Shown one piece after another: positions 50,375 through 59,552 of a DNA stretch of 64,000 nucleotides. The stretch lies in NCBI GenBank assembly GCA_000155435.1, contig DS990263.1, positions 608,204 to 672,203 of the forward strand, given 5' to 3'. The translations under genes and the position numbers were made by a program. Origin of the DNA: Clostridiales bacterium 1_7_47FAA. GTDB taxonomy: Bacteria; Bacillota; Clostridia; Lachnospirales; Lachnospiraceae. The notes under the pieces were generated by a model. The model saw only the letters and a program-made list of their open reading frames with translations. It did no database searches and was not told where the DNA came from. Each line of letters begins with the position of its first letter. The stretch's first letter is position 1.

Positions 50375-51370
50375 TTAATTATTCTGGCACTGTACAGCGG
50401 TAATGGCCACAACGCCTACGATATCATCTGCAGAGCAGCCTCTGGACAGATCGTTAACAGGCTTTGCAATGCCCTGGCACATAGGACCGTAGGCCTCTGC
50501 CTTGCCAAGCCTCTGCACCAGCTTGTAGCCGATATTGCCTGCATCCAGGTCCGGGAATACCAGTACATTGGCATGTCCGGCCACCTTGCTGCCCGGTGCC
50601 TTGGACTCGCCGATTTCAGGAACAATGGCTGCATCCAGCTGGAGTTCGCCGTCCAGTTCCAGCTCAGGAGCCATCTCCTTGGCCAGTCTGGTTGCCTCAA
50701 CCACCTTGTCCACGTCCGCGTGGCTTGCGCTACCCTTGGAGGAATGGGAAAGCATCGCAACCTTGGCATCCCTTCCCGTAAGCAGCTTAAAGCTCTCAGC
50801 AGAGGATACTGCAATGGCAGCCAGCTCTTCCGGGTTCGGGTTCTGGTTCAGACCGCAGTCAGCAAATACAAAGGTTCCGTTATCCCCGAACTGGCAGTCG
50901 GGAACTTCCATAAGGAAGAATGCGGATACCAGCTTGGTGCCTGGCTTGGTCTTGATGACCTGGAGGCAGGGACGCAGTGTATTGGCAGTGGAGTGGCAGG
51001 CGCCGGATACCATGCCGTCGGCATCGCCCTTCTTGATTATCAGGCAGCCGTAGTATGCATAATCGTTCAGGATGGTTTCCCTGGCCTTTTCCTCGGTCAT
51101 TCCTTTGGCTTTCCTCAGTTCCACGAATAAATCAATATATTCCTGTGTCTTCTCATATGTCTGCGGATTGATGATGGTTGCTCCGGACACATCCAGTCCC
51201 TTGCTGTGCTCGCCGATATCCTCCGGTGTTCCGATAATGACCAGATTTGCCAGATCCTCTTTTAAAATCTTTTCAGCAGCAACCCATGTCCTGCGGTCCA
51301 TAGACTCCGGAAGAACAATGGTCTTCTTATCTGCTCTTGCTTTTTCTTTAATAACATCAATAAATCCCAT
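50375..51370 (-). CDS. pta: Phosphate acetyltransferase
   Basis: 331 residues, short (single-domain) Pta form. Converts acetyl-CoA and phosphate to acetyl phosphate for AckA. Blocks recognised: MGFIDVIKEKARADKKTIVL then PESMDRRTW, DADGMVSGACHSTANTLRP, FADCGLNQNPNPEELAAIA, AMLSHSSKGSASHADVDKV and VLVFPDLDAGNIGYKLVQRL. It is the first gene of the pta-ackA operon. Confidence 0.97.
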   Translation of the reverse strand: MGFIDVIKEKARADKKTIVLPESMDRRTWVAAEKILKEDLANLVIIGTPEDIGEHSKGLDVSGATIINPQTYEKTQEYIDLFVELRKAKGMTEEKARETILNDYAYYGCLIIKKGDADGMVSGACHSTANTLRPCLQVIKTKPGTKLVSAFFLMEVPDCQFGDNGTFVFADCGLNQNPNPEELAAIAVSSAESFKLLTGRDAKVAMLSHSSKGSASHADVDKVVEATRLAKEMAPELELDGELQLDAAIVPEIGESKAPGSKVAGHANVLVFPDLDAGNIGYKLVQRLGKAEAYGPMCQGIAKPVNDLSRGCSADDIVGVVAITAVQCQNN

Positions 51371-51411
51371 GGTATACCCCTTTCCTTATTGTAAATAATG
51401 CATATAGGCTT

Positions 51412-51440
51412 ATTATATACGTTGTGAATGGGGGAAACAA
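51412..51440 (-). promoter_or_regulatory. Sigma-A promoter of pta-ackA
   Basis: Minus strand TTGTTT (51435-51440), 17 bases, TATAAT (51412-51417), about 40 bases ahead of the pta start. The rest of the 222-base gap 51371-51592 holds only this and the LacI-gene terminator. Confidence 0.6.
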
Positions 51441-51520
51441 GTTGTATTTCACAAATTCTTGCATTTTTTTAAGTACCCTGCATAAGTATATTTATTGGAT
51501 TATCTATATTATATCCAAAT

Positions 51521-51545
51521 AAAAAGAGATGACACCTGCCATCTC
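51521..51545 (-). terminator. Intrinsic terminator after the LacI-family gene
   Basis: Minus strand GAGATG (51540-51545) and CATCTC (51526-51531) with an 8-base loop, followed by TTTTT. It separates the sugar-acid operon from pta-ackA. Confidence 0.75.
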
Positions 51546-51592
51546 CTTTCTTTTAACCGCTATCCTGCCCGGTAAACCTTATTCCATCTTTA

Positions 51593-52651
51593 TCAGCCGT
51601 CCGTCTCAAGGTGCCCGGGTCCTGCCGTTGTCTCGCCTTCCACAAAGTCCAGCTGCACCAGCTGGGATTTAAAACGCTGCTTGGGGTTATCGATATTCCG
51701 GAGAAGCTTTTTGAAGGCAACGCCCACCACATCGGCTATCTGCGTGGGGCTGTTGGTATACTTAAGACCCAGCGTGCCGTTATTCTGGTAGTTCAGGACA
51801 ATGACGGATAACTCTTCCGGTATCCTTATATGGAACTTGGGAACCGCACGCTCTATGATTCCCAGCGCTGACTGTACCACGATGACAGCCGTTGGGCGCC
51901 GCGGGCTGTTCCAGAGATGTTCAAACCTCTGGCTGTCAGCTTCCCTTCCCTCTTCTGTTATATAATCGCTTTCCATGATGTAATCCGGTTCAAAAGGAAG
52001 CCCTGCCTCCCTTACCGCCTCCTCGTACGCTGACAGGCGGACATCGTACACGATATTACCCAGGCCCTCTGCTATGAGGAGTATTTTCCTGTGTCCCAGG
52101 CCGGCCAGATACATGACTGCTTCTTTTGTCACCTTTCCATGGTCGGAAGCCACGTAGTGGTAGTCCTCCATATTACGGTATTTGCCGATACAGACATATG
52201 GGATCTGTTCTGCTTCAAAACACTGGAAGTAAGGGTCTGATTCCCTTAAGTCATAACAGATGAACCCATCGATGATGGAGGCCGACATGCCTCTGATAAA
52301 ATCAATTTCTTTCTGTATGTCATGCATGGTACGGACATATACCAGGATATGGTACTCCTTTTTCATTGCCAGGCTGCTCAGGGCATGGATCATGGCCCCA
52401 TAACCATTGTCATACAATCCATTATTAAATAACAGGGTCGGCACTATGACACAGACCGTCTGCCCCTTCCCTTTTGAGGAAAGCCTCCTGGCGCTTAAGG
52501 ACGGGACATAATCAAGTCTGGCAATGGCCTGTTCAATCTTTTCTTTCGTGGGGCCGGACATTGTATGGAAACGGCCATTCAGATAATTCGATACGGTTGA
52601 TGTGGAAACGCCTGCTGCCTCTGCGACATCGGCTATTTTAGCTTTTTTCAC
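51593..52651 (-). CDS. LacI-family transcriptional regulator
   Basis: 352 residues from GTG 52651 (AAGGAG five bases ahead; an upstream frame to 52681 exists). N-terminal HTH: KKAKIADVAEAAGVSTSTVS then NYLNGRFHTMS, with hinge helix SLSARRLSSKGKGQT. The periplasmic-binding-protein-like effector domain reads TVCVIVPTLLFNNGLYDNGY, DGFICYDLRESD and HRKILLIAEGLGN. It probably represses the ten-gene operon upstream in response to a sugar or sugar acid. It stands last with its own promoter, 131 bases after the lactonase gene. Confidence 0.92.
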   Translation of the reverse strand: MKKAKIADVAEAAGVSTSTVSNYLNGRFHTMSGPTKEKIEQAIARLDYVPSLSARRLSSKGKGQTVCVIVPTLLFNNGLYDNGYGAMIHALSSLAMKKEYHILVYVRTMHDIQKEIDFIRGMSASIIDGFICYDLRESDPYFQCFEAEQIPYVCIGKYRNMEDYHYVASDHGKVTKEAVMYLAGLGHRKILLIAEGLGNIVYDVRLSAYEEAVREAGLPFEPDYIMESDYITEEGREADSQRFEHLWNSPRRPTAVIVVQSALGIIERAVPKFHIRIPEELSVIVLNYQNNGTLGLKYTNSPTQIADVVGVAFKKLLRNIDNPKQRFKSQLVQLDFVEGETTAGPGHLETDG

Positions 52652-52708
52652 ATGAACTCCTTTCTGGCACCGGCAGCCCATCCTGCCGGGTAAATTACAT
52701 TATTTCTT

Positions 52709-52737
52709 ATTATATAATGTCCTGCGCCGGAATTCAA
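52709..52737 (-). promoter_or_regulatory. Sigma-A promoter of the LacI-family gene
   Basis: Minus strand TTGAAT (52732-52737), 17 bases, TATAAT (52709-52714). An ACATTAT...ATAATGT inverted repeat (52697-52703/52714-52720) overlaps the -10 and could be an autoregulatory site. Confidence 0.55.
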
Positions 52738-52782
52738 CGTTTCAAATCATATTCCCACATCCATTTTCCAATCCCGGATGGT

Positions 52783-53877
52783 TTAAGGAAGACTGTCCCG
52801 GTCAGCCATCCTGGCGCAGACCGGCGACGGTATCCTGATTTCCTCCACGACTTCCCCTAAAAGCCCGTCCTGCGCATTCCTCCTGAAGATTACCAGATTA
52901 CCGGAATCCTGGTTCGCTGCCACGATATACCGCCCGCAGGGTGAAAGGCAGAAATTCCTGGGACTCTTTCCCCCGCACAGCTGGAACCTGCATGTTCCCA
53001 GAAGTCCTGTCTCCCTGTCCACCTGAAACACGCTGATGATATCCGCGCCCCGCTCCGAGACATACAGATATCGCCCATCGGATGACAGATGGATGTCGGC
53101 CGCAAGATTGAACCCCGTGTAGGAAGCCGGCAGGGACGGTACCTTCTGGACAAAGGTAAGATGTCCGTCCTCACTGCTGTATTGATAGCAGAAAACATTG
53201 CCCTTCAGTTCCGTGACCAGGTACAGGTACCTTCCATCCGGTGAAAAACACATATGGCGGGGTCCTTCCCCCGGACCGACATAGGTTTCAGGACAGGCTT
53301 CACAGGGAACCGGTCCCTGGCTGGCTTCATCCCATCTGTAATGATACAGCCGGTCCGTCCCCAGGTCCGCCACAAAGAGGGTCTTCCCATCCGGCGACAG
53401 GATGGACGAGTGGGCATGGGGACCCTCCTGGCGCACAGGGTCCTCCCCCCTTCCTTCATATTGGAAAAAACCGTTCCTGGCTCCGATGGATCCGTCCGGC
53501 AGCAGCGCATGGTTTACCATGCTCCCGGACAGGTAATTGGTTATTACAAGGCAGTTCTTTTCCTTCCAGATAAGGACATGGCAGGCAGCCGAACCCGGGA
53601 TGGGCATCTCATTGACATAGGTAAACCTGCCCTGACCCGCATCATACCGGAGGGCCGTGACGCATCCACCCTCCGCCATCTCGCTGACAGCATACAGCAT
53701 ATTGCCGGATACGGCCAGGAAGGAAGGGTTGCGGCACCCTTCATAGATGGAACACAGCCTGGCCCTTTGGGTTTCATCGTCAAATTCAAAGGCATAAATC
53801 CCCTGCCCGTCCGTGCCGCGTCTTTCACCGGACTCCACATCACATGTATAAGTCCCCACCCATAAACAAGTCTTCAT
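52783..53877 (-). CDS. Lactonase-family beta-propeller protein (YbhE/6-phosphogluconolactonase-like)
   Basis: 364 residues, no signal peptide. Repeated blades: SFLAVSGNMLYAVSEMAEGG, AHSSILSPDGKTLFVADLGT, PRHMCFSPDGRYLYLVTELK, DIHLSSDGRYLYVSERGAD and PRNFCLSPCGRYIVAANQDS. The HSSxLSPDG and PRH-FSPDG blocks are typical of the Pgl/YbhE family. In this operon it probably opens an aldonolactone formed by one of the SDR enzymes; the role in the pentose phosphate pathway is less likely by context. It follows the DUF362 gene by 14 bases. Confidence 0.88.
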   Translation of the reverse strand: MKTCLWVGTYTCDVESGERRGTDGQGIYAFEFDDETQRARLCSIYEGCRNPSFLAVSGNMLYAVSEMAEGGCVTALRYDAGQGRFTYVNEMPIPGSAACHVLIWKEKNCLVITNYLSGSMVNHALLPDGSIGARNGFFQYEGRGEDPVRQEGPHAHSSILSPDGKTLFVADLGTDRLYHYRWDEASQGPVPCEACPETYVGPGEGPRHMCFSPDGRYLYLVTELKGNVFCYQYSSEDGHLTFVQKVPSLPASYTGFNLAADIHLSSDGRYLYVSERGADIISVFQVDRETGLLGTCRFQLCGGKSPRNFCLSPCGRYIVAANQDSGNLVIFRRNAQDGLLGEVVEEIRIPSPVCARMADRDSLP

Positions 53878-53891
53878 CGATGCCTTACCTC

Positions 53892-54992
53892 CTAAACCGT
53901 AATGAGTTCATATTCCCTGCTTCCCAGGCCCAGCTTAACCGCATGGTCAATGGCAACCTTCCAGTTGGTATCGGGATGGGTATCCGTAAAATGGTCCCCA
54001 TGGCAATGGTTTCTGCCGGACAGCACGCTGCCCTCTATTACGGGCTGACGGTTTACCGCGTCGGCACACGCCAGGTCCAGGGCTACCGGGTCAAAGGAAG
54101 CGAACATGCCCACGTTTGGGACAATGGGGATATCATTTTCCGAGTGGCAGTCACAGTATGGCGACACATCAACCACAAGGCTTACATGGAAATGCGGACG
54201 GCCCTGAAGCACGGCTAGCGCATATTCCGCTATCTTCTTGTTCAGGATGTCATTGGCCTCATTGTTATCCGCAGCCACCGCGTCCATGGGACAGGTTCCG
54301 ATGCATCTGCCGCATCCGGCGCACACTGCGGTGTCAATGGAAGCTTTACCGGATTCCAGGGTTATTGCACCATGGGCGCACTGCCGGACGCAGGCCCCGC
54401 ATCCGACGCAGAGTCCCGCATCCACATGGGGCTTGCCGGAGTTATGCATCTCCATCTTGCCTGCCCTGGAGCCGCAGCCCATTCCGATGTTCTTAAGGGC
54501 GCCGCCGAAGCCTGCCGCCTCATGGCCCTTGAAATGGGTCAGGGATATGATGATATCCGCGTCCATGACAGCCCTTCCTATCTTGGCTTCCCGGACATAC
54601 TCCCCATCCACGGGCACAAGGATATCGTCCGTACCTTTTAACCCGTCGCCGATGATTACATGGCAGCCCGTGGCAAATGGATTATAGCCATCCTCATACG
54701 CACTGTCCAGATGGTCCAGGGCATTTTTCCTCCGGCCCACATACAGGGTATTACAGTCCGTGAGGAAAACCCTGCCGCCCTGTGAACGGATCAGGTCCAC
54801 CAGCACCTTTGAATAGTTGGGACGGAGATAGGCCAGGTTTCCCGGCTCCCCGAAATGAAGCTTAATGGCAGTGTATTTATTGGAAAAATCAATCTGCTCC
54901 AGCATTCCCGCCTGTTTCACAAGTCTTGCCAGCTTCTGCAGCAGGTTCTCGCTCAGCGTTGTATGCATATTGGTATAATAAACTTTAGACAT
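53892..54992 (-). CDS. DUF362 protein with two [4Fe-4S] ferredoxin motifs
   Basis: 366 residues. The DUF362 core reads KVYYTNMHTTLSENLLQKLA, IKLHFGEPGNLAYLRPNYSK, FLTDCNTLYVGRRKNALDHL and SLTHFKGHEAAGFGGALKNI. Inserted at about 188-245 are two ferredoxin motifs: CVGCGACVRQCAHGA and CAGCGRCIGTCPMDAV. The protein is cytoplasmic and probably electron-carrying. The biochemical role of DUF362 is not established to my knowledge. Its tight place (12-14 base gaps) between an SDR and the lactonase suggests a redox step in the same pathway. Confidence 0.88.
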   Translation of the reverse strand: MSKVYYTNMHTTLSENLLQKLARLVKQAGMLEQIDFSNKYTAIKLHFGEPGNLAYLRPNYSKVLVDLIRSQGGRVFLTDCNTLYVGRRKNALDHLDSAYEDGYNPFATGCHVIIGDGLKGTDDILVPVDGEYVREAKIGRAVMDADIIISLTHFKGHEAAGFGGALKNIGMGCGSRAGKMEMHNSGKPHVDAGLCVGCGACVRQCAHGAITLESGKASIDTAVCAGCGRCIGTCPMDAVAADNNEANDILNKKIAEYALAVLQGRPHFHVSLVVDVSPYCDCHSENDIPIVPNVGMFASFDPVALDLACADAVNRQPVIEGSVLSGRNHCHGDHFTDTHPDTNWKVAIDHAVKLGLGSREYELITV

Positions 54993-55004
54993 CCATATAT
55001 CCTC

Positions 55005-55781
55005 CTATGCCAGAATTGTTCCTGAATCAGCCCTTATGGCTGTGCCGTGGATCATTTCCGCCTCGTCGGAGGCAAGAAATGCCACAACATGGGCCGCGTC
55101 CTTTGGCTCGTTGATACGGTTAGCCAGGCTCAGCTTTGAAAACGGAAACAGACGCTCCTCATCAGCCAGGCCGCTATCCACCACGTCCCTGGGCTTGCCG
55201 GATTTAACCCCGATATCGACATAACCATATTCCACGGAATTAACATTAATGTGGTAATCCGCCAGTTCCAGGGCGCTTTCCCTGGTCAGCATCTTGATGG
55301 CCCCTTTTGTCATGCTGTAGCCCGGGTCAAAGTTGGTGGGCCGTTTCGCATGGACCGAGGAAATGTTAATGATCTTGCCATATCTCTTTTCCTTCATATA
55401 AGGCAGCACGCCCTGCATACACAGGATATAGCCGTACAGGTTCGTATGGAAAATCCTGGAAAGATGCTGGTCATCATACTCATCAAAGGGGATATTACAC
55501 TGGTATGCCGCATTGTTGACCAGGATGTCAATACCGCCGAATGCATCCATTCCCTGCGCAATCATGGAATCCACCTGCGCTTTGTCCGTCACGTCCGCCT
55601 GCACCGCAATGCACTTTGCCCCCAGGCTGTTCAGTTTTTCACATATGGCCTTTCCGTCAGACGATGTATGATAATTGACAATCACGTTAGCGCCGCATCT
55701 GGCCAGTTCCATGGAGATTCCTTCCCCGATTCCTTTGGCCCCTCCTGTTACCAGCGCTGTTTTACCCTTTAAATCAAACAT
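55005..55781 (-). CDS. SDR-family oxidoreductase (FabG/glucose-dehydrogenase-like)
   Basis: 258 residues, classical short-chain dehydrogenase, NAD(P)-dependent. Cofactor motif TGGAKGIGEGIS near the N-terminus, NNAAYQCN (NNAG-type), catalytic Ser in INISSVHAKRP, and the YSMTKGAIKML Tyr-x-x-x-Lys pair, so the catalytic set is intact. The C-terminus GTAIRADSGTILA is typical. It probably oxidises a sugar or sugar acid hydroxyl. It sits eight bases after a second, degenerate SDR. Confidence 0.88.
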   Translation of the reverse strand: MFDLKGKTALVTGGAKGIGEGISMELARCGANVIVNYHTSSDGKAICEKLNSLGAKCIAVQADVTDKAQVDSMIAQGMDAFGGIDILVNNAAYQCNIPFDEYDDQHLSRIFHTNLYGYILCMQGVLPYMKEKRYGKIINISSVHAKRPTNFDPGYSMTKGAIKMLTRESALELADYHINVNSVEYGYVDIGVKSGKPRDVVDSGLADEERLFPFSKLSLANRINEPKDAAHVVAFLASDEAEMIHGTAIRADSGTILA

Positions 55782-55789
55782 ACGTATCC

Positions 55790-56581
55790 CTACCCTCTCA
55801 TCAATCCCCTGTGGTTTGCTTTTTCGTCAATATAATGCAGCAGCAGTCCGCCGTCCATGCGTATTTCCGTGCCATTTACATACCGGCAGCGGCTATCCAA
55901 CAGAAAGCCGCACAGCTGGGCGGTATCGGACGCGCTCCCCACCGTACCGGACGGTATCTTGTACTGGTATCCCTCATATAAGGTGGTGTAACTGCTTTTG
56001 GGGGCAAATACATCCTCTTTAATAGGGCCGAGTTCAACGAATACGGAACACACGTTTTTCACACCCAGACCCAGGGCCGCTTCCCTGGACAGGTTCTTCA
56101 CCGCTCCCATTGCCATGGAAAAAAGCGGATAGGCCCCAGACGGCTTATCATCATGGATGGAGCCGATGAAGATGAGCTTACCGTTTATCTCACTGTCCAT
56201 GGCAGCGCCGAATACCTGGGCAGCCGTCATGGCGGATTGGATGTTTTCCTTATAGTTTTTCTCAAACTGTTCCCCTGTAAGATTTGAAACCGAACCTTCC
56301 ACCACTGTAAAATAATTATAAATCACCCCATAGGCCGGCCCAAGGGCCTCCTCCGCCTCCCTGACAGCCTGTTTTAAGGCCTCCCTGTCAGAAAGCCCTG
56401 CATCCGTAACCATATAGGCTGCATGGCAGGTGTCCAGCTCTTCTTTTAAAGCCTGGTCCATGGGTTCCCCGTGCATGAATATAAGGATACCGGCCTTCTC
56501 CCTGCAGAGCATGGTGATGCATTCCCTGCCAACGGCCGTCCTTCCATCAGTCACAGCAACCATTTTATGTTCTAATCTCAT
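55790..56581 (-). CDS. SDR-fold protein with degenerate catalytic and cofactor motifs
   Basis: 263 residues, SDR fold recognisable by overall pattern: MVAVTDGRTAVGRECITMLC at the N-terminus, LIFIGSIHDDKPSG, and a C-terminal YVNGTEIRMDGGLLLHY. Two changes matter. The glycine-rich cofactor loop TGxxxGIG reads TDGRTAVG, and the Tyr-x-x-x-Lys pair reads YPLFSMAMGAVK, so the lysine four after Tyr is Ser. The protein may have lost activity and act as a partner of the intact SDR next to it, or use another mechanism. It follows dehydratase 1 by 18 bases. Confidence 0.8.
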   Translation of the reverse strand: MRLEHKMVAVTDGRTAVGRECITMLCREKAGILIFMHGEPMDQALKEELDTCHAAYMVTDAGLSDREALKQAVREAEEALGPAYGVIYNYFTVVEGSVSNLTGEQFEKNYKENIQSAMTAAQVFGAAMDSEINGKLIFIGSIHDDKPSGAYPLFSMAMGAVKNLSREAALGLGVKNVCSVFVELGPIKEDVFAPKSSYTTLYEGYQYKIPSGTVGSASDTAQLCGFLLDSRCRYVNGTEIRMDGGLLLHYIDEKANHRGLMRG

Positions 56582-56599
56582 AACACACTCCTCTTTTCA

Positions 56600-58000
56600 T
56601 CAGCTCCACAGCCTGTCGCTGGAATATTCACGGTCCCACTGCCCGGTAGGCGCCCAGATTTCAGGATACCCGGGCCATGTATGCTGGCGGATTACCTCGT
56701 CGTTAAAGCCTTCGGCCCCAAGACCGGGAGCTTCCGGCACATGCAGATACCCGTCCCGGATTAACGGCTCAGGAAGGCCTGTCACCAGGTCCTGCCAGTA
56801 ATCGTCATCCGGCGCATTGAACTCCATGGCAATGAAGTTCTCGGTTGCCAGTCCCACATGCCCGGTTGCCAGGGCCGCCACCGGCGTCTCACACATGTGC
56901 ATCGCCATAGCCGTATGGTACTTCTGGGCCATATTCCCAATCTGCTTGCATTCCAGGATCCCGCCTGCGGAACAGATGTCCGGATGGATGACGGCCACGC
57001 CGCCCGGTGCGCACAGTGCCTCATAATTTTCCACATAGGTAAGGTCCTCCCCGCATGCCAGCGGGGTTGATGTGTAATCACGGAGCGCCCTGTATTCCTG
57101 TGCCATGGTGCATGGAAGGACGTCCTCGCACCACATCAGGTTGTATTTCTCAAGGCGTCTTAGCAGCCGTTTGGCGTCATCCAGTCCCAGATGACCCAGA
57201 TGGTCGATGGCGATTGGCACCCTGTATCCCAGTTCTTCCCTTATCTGGGCCACATGTTCCTCGTAGCGGTCAAGGCCCCGTTCCGTTGGACGTATGAAGG
57301 TATAGGGATGCTGCACCATGCCGTAATCCTCCATCCTCCGCTTAAACGGCTTATCATCTATGTCCGCCAGTCCTGTCACCGGATCCTCCTTCAGCAGGTT
57401 CTCATGGCCTGCCAGGATTTGGTCAATGTAATCCTGAGGCCCTGACAGAAGTTCTTCGTCCGGGTACAGGTACTGGATTTCTTCCATGCCCACGATTACT
57501 TTACACATCTTCATCCCGAACCGGTCCATACGCTCCCTGATGGCCCTGGCTTTCAGGGTTCCGTTCACCCTTTGGGAAGGCGGGGTCCGGCCAAGGTCGC
57601 AGTACACCCTGACCTGTTCCCTGAACCGTCCTCCCAGCATCCTGTACACCGGGACACCGTATGCCTTGCCGGCCAGGTCCCATAAGGCCATCTCAATCCC
57701 ACTGACGCCCCCGCCCTGCCTGGAAGGACCGCCGAACTGTTTTATCTTGCGGAACAGACGGTCCACATCACACGGGTTTTCGCCTATGAGCCTGCTTTTT
57801 AACATGGCGGCATAGGTGGCGCTGGCCCCGTCCCGCACCTCCCCCATTCCCACCAGGCCCTGGTCCGTGTCTATCTTCACCAGGATGCAGTGCATGGATG
57901 AGGCTTTTACATGGGCAAACCTGATATCCGTTATCTTCAGTCCGCCTGGGGCGGAGCAGGTATTGATGCGGCCCTGCAGGCATTCGTTCATACTCTCCAT
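56600..58000 (-). CDS. Enolase-superfamily acid-sugar dehydratase (MR/MLE-like), paralogue 1
   Basis: 466 residues from ATG 58000 (the frame is open to 58030, which would overlap the ABC gene). Capping domain GGLKITDIRFAHVKASSMHC and GVSGIEMALWDLAGKAYGVP; barrel with metal ligands D in AIDHLGHLG, E in WCEDVLP and E in ACGEDLTY, then VIHPDICSAGGILECKQIG and a late MHMCETPVAALAT. These are the marks of mandelate-racemase-subgroup dehydratases (gluconate, galactonate, tartrate type), which turn aldonates into 2-keto-3-deoxy acids. It is clearly homologous to the dehydratase at 62.5-63.9 kb, with a different mid-region, so the two probably act on different acids. Confidence 0.9.
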   Translation of the reverse strand: MESMNECLQGRINTCSAPGGLKITDIRFAHVKASSMHCILVKIDTDQGLVGMGEVRDGASATYAAMLKSRLIGENPCDVDRLFRKIKQFGGPSRQGGGVSGIEMALWDLAGKAYGVPVYRMLGGRFREQVRVYCDLGRTPPSQRVNGTLKARAIRERMDRFGMKMCKVIVGMEEIQYLYPDEELLSGPQDYIDQILAGHENLLKEDPVTGLADIDDKPFKRRMEDYGMVQHPYTFIRPTERGLDRYEEHVAQIREELGYRVPIAIDHLGHLGLDDAKRLLRRLEKYNLMWCEDVLPCTMAQEYRALRDYTSTPLACGEDLTYVENYEALCAPGGVAVIHPDICSAGGILECKQIGNMAQKYHTAMAMHMCETPVAALATGHVGLATENFIAMEFNAPDDDYWQDLVTGLPEPLIRDGYLHVPEAPGLGAEGFNDEVIRQHTWPGYPEIWAPTGQWDREYSSDRLWS

Positions 58001-58019
58001 TTTAATTCCAATCCCCTTT

Positions 58020-59534
58020 CTATTCTGCAAGCGCTGCCTGCATCACACGGTCCTGGGTAATCTCCTCGTTGTTGAATTCACCTGTAATCCGGCCATTGCT
58101 GAGCACGATACAGCGGTCGCTCATGGATATCAGCTCCGGCATGTCGGAGCTGACCATGACGATTGCAACGCCCTGTTCCGTCAGTTCATTCATGATTTTA
58201 TAGATTTCCGTCTTGGCACCCACATCGATTCCCTTGGTAGGCTCGTCGATGAATAATATCTGCGGTTCCTCCAAAAGCCATTTTCCCAGCACCACCTTCT
58301 GCTGGTTGCCGCCTGAAAGGTTCACGATTACGGTCTCAATGGACGGGGCTTTTACGCGGAGCCGGTCAAACATCTTCTTGACCCATTGTTTTTCGTACTT
58401 TTTATCGATAAAGCAGCCTTTTGATATATTCTTAAGGCTGGCCAGGGACAGGTTTTCCCTGATGGTGAATACCCAGACAAAACCGGATTTCTTCCTCTCC
58501 TCCGTCACAAAACCGATTCCATTGCGGATGGCGTCACCGGGGCAGTTGATTTCAACCTTCTTTCCGCCGATGTACACCTGTTTCTTCACGCCTTTTGTGA
58601 TCTGCCCAAAGACAGCGCCCAGCATCTCGCTTCTCCCCGCTCCCACCAGGCCGCCGATTCCAAGGATTTCGCCTTTCCTCACATGAAAGCCTACATTTTC
58701 AACTATGTTCTTATTCTTCATCGTCGGATGGGGGACGGACAGGTTCTCCACGCGCAGGATTTCCTCGCCGATTCTTGCCTTTTCTTTGGGATACATGTTT
58801 TCGATGGTACGGCCCACCATCTCCTCAACCAGCTGCTTCTCACAGACACTTCCTATCTCGCGGCAGGATATGAAGGCCCCGTCACGCATGACCACCACCC
58901 GGTCCGCTATCCGGAAGACCTCGTCCAGACGATGGGAAATGAACAGGCAGGAAACGCCACGTTTCCTCAGATCGTCCATCAGCTTCATCAACAGCTCGGT
59001 TTCCTGGTCCGTAAGCGCGCTGGTGGGTTCGTCCAGCACCATGATCCTGGGATTCCTGCTGAGGGCCCTCATGATGGACAGCATCTGCATCTGGCCGCTG
59101 TTCAGGCTTCTGGCCTTTGTGTCCGGTTCAATATCCAGTCCGATATCATCCAGTATCTTCCTGGTGTCCGCATAGAGCCTGCGGTAATTGACAAAGCCGT
59201 TTTTGCCGGGAAGGTTTCCCACAAAAACATTTTCCGCTATGGTGGCATCCAGCATCATGTTCATCTCCTGGTAGACCATCTCAATCCCATAGCGCTCGGC
59301 TGAGGCCACAGAGGTCATCTCCGCCGGTTTGCCGTCGATGAGGATTTCCCCTTCATACTCCCCGGCCACGTAGCTTCCGCTCAGGACCTTCATAAGGGTG
59401 GATTTCCCTGCGCCGTTTTCCCCGCACACTGCCAGGATTTCCCCTTTCCTCAGCTCGATGGATACATCTTTCAGCGCGATTACACCGGGAAAACGCTTTG
59501 TAACCTTACGCATCTCCAATATCGTTTCGCCCAT
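58020..59534 (-). CDS. Sugar ABC importer ATP-binding protein (RbsA/MglA-type, two NBDs)
   Basis: 504 residues with two nucleotide-binding domains. NBD1: GENGAGKSTLMKVL, signature NSGQMQMLSIMRAL, Walker B IMVLDEPTSALT. NBD2: degenerate Walker A GGLVGAGRSEMLGAVFG, signature LSGGNQQKVVLGKWL, ILFIDEPTKGIDVGAKTEIY. This is the layout of CUT2-family (ribose/galactose/xylose-type) importers. It works with the permease (18 bases upstream in the operon) and the binding lipoprotein. Confidence 0.94.
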   Translation of the reverse strand: MGETILEMRKVTKRFPGVIALKDVSIELRKGEILAVCGENGAGKSTLMKVLSGSYVAGEYEGEILIDGKPAEMTSVASAERYGIEMVYQEMNMMLDATIAENVFVGNLPGKNGFVNYRRLYADTRKILDDIGLDIEPDTKARSLNSGQMQMLSIMRALSRNPRIMVLDEPTSALTDQETELLMKLMDDLRKRGVSCLFISHRLDEVFRIADRVVVMRDGAFISCREIGSVCEKQLVEEMVGRTIENMYPKEKARIGEEILRVENLSVPHPTMKNKNIVENVGFHVRKGEILGIGGLVGAGRSEMLGAVFGQITKGVKKQVYIGGKKVEINCPGDAIRNGIGFVTEERKKSGFVWVFTIRENLSLASLKNISKGCFIDKKYEKQWVKKMFDRLRVKAPSIETVIVNLSGGNQQKVVLGKWLLEEPQILFIDEPTKGIDVGAKTEIYKIMNELTEQGVAIVMVSSDMPELISMSDRCIVLSNGRITGEFNNEEITQDRVMQAALAE

Positions 59535-59552
59535 ATGTATGCCTCCTTTCCC

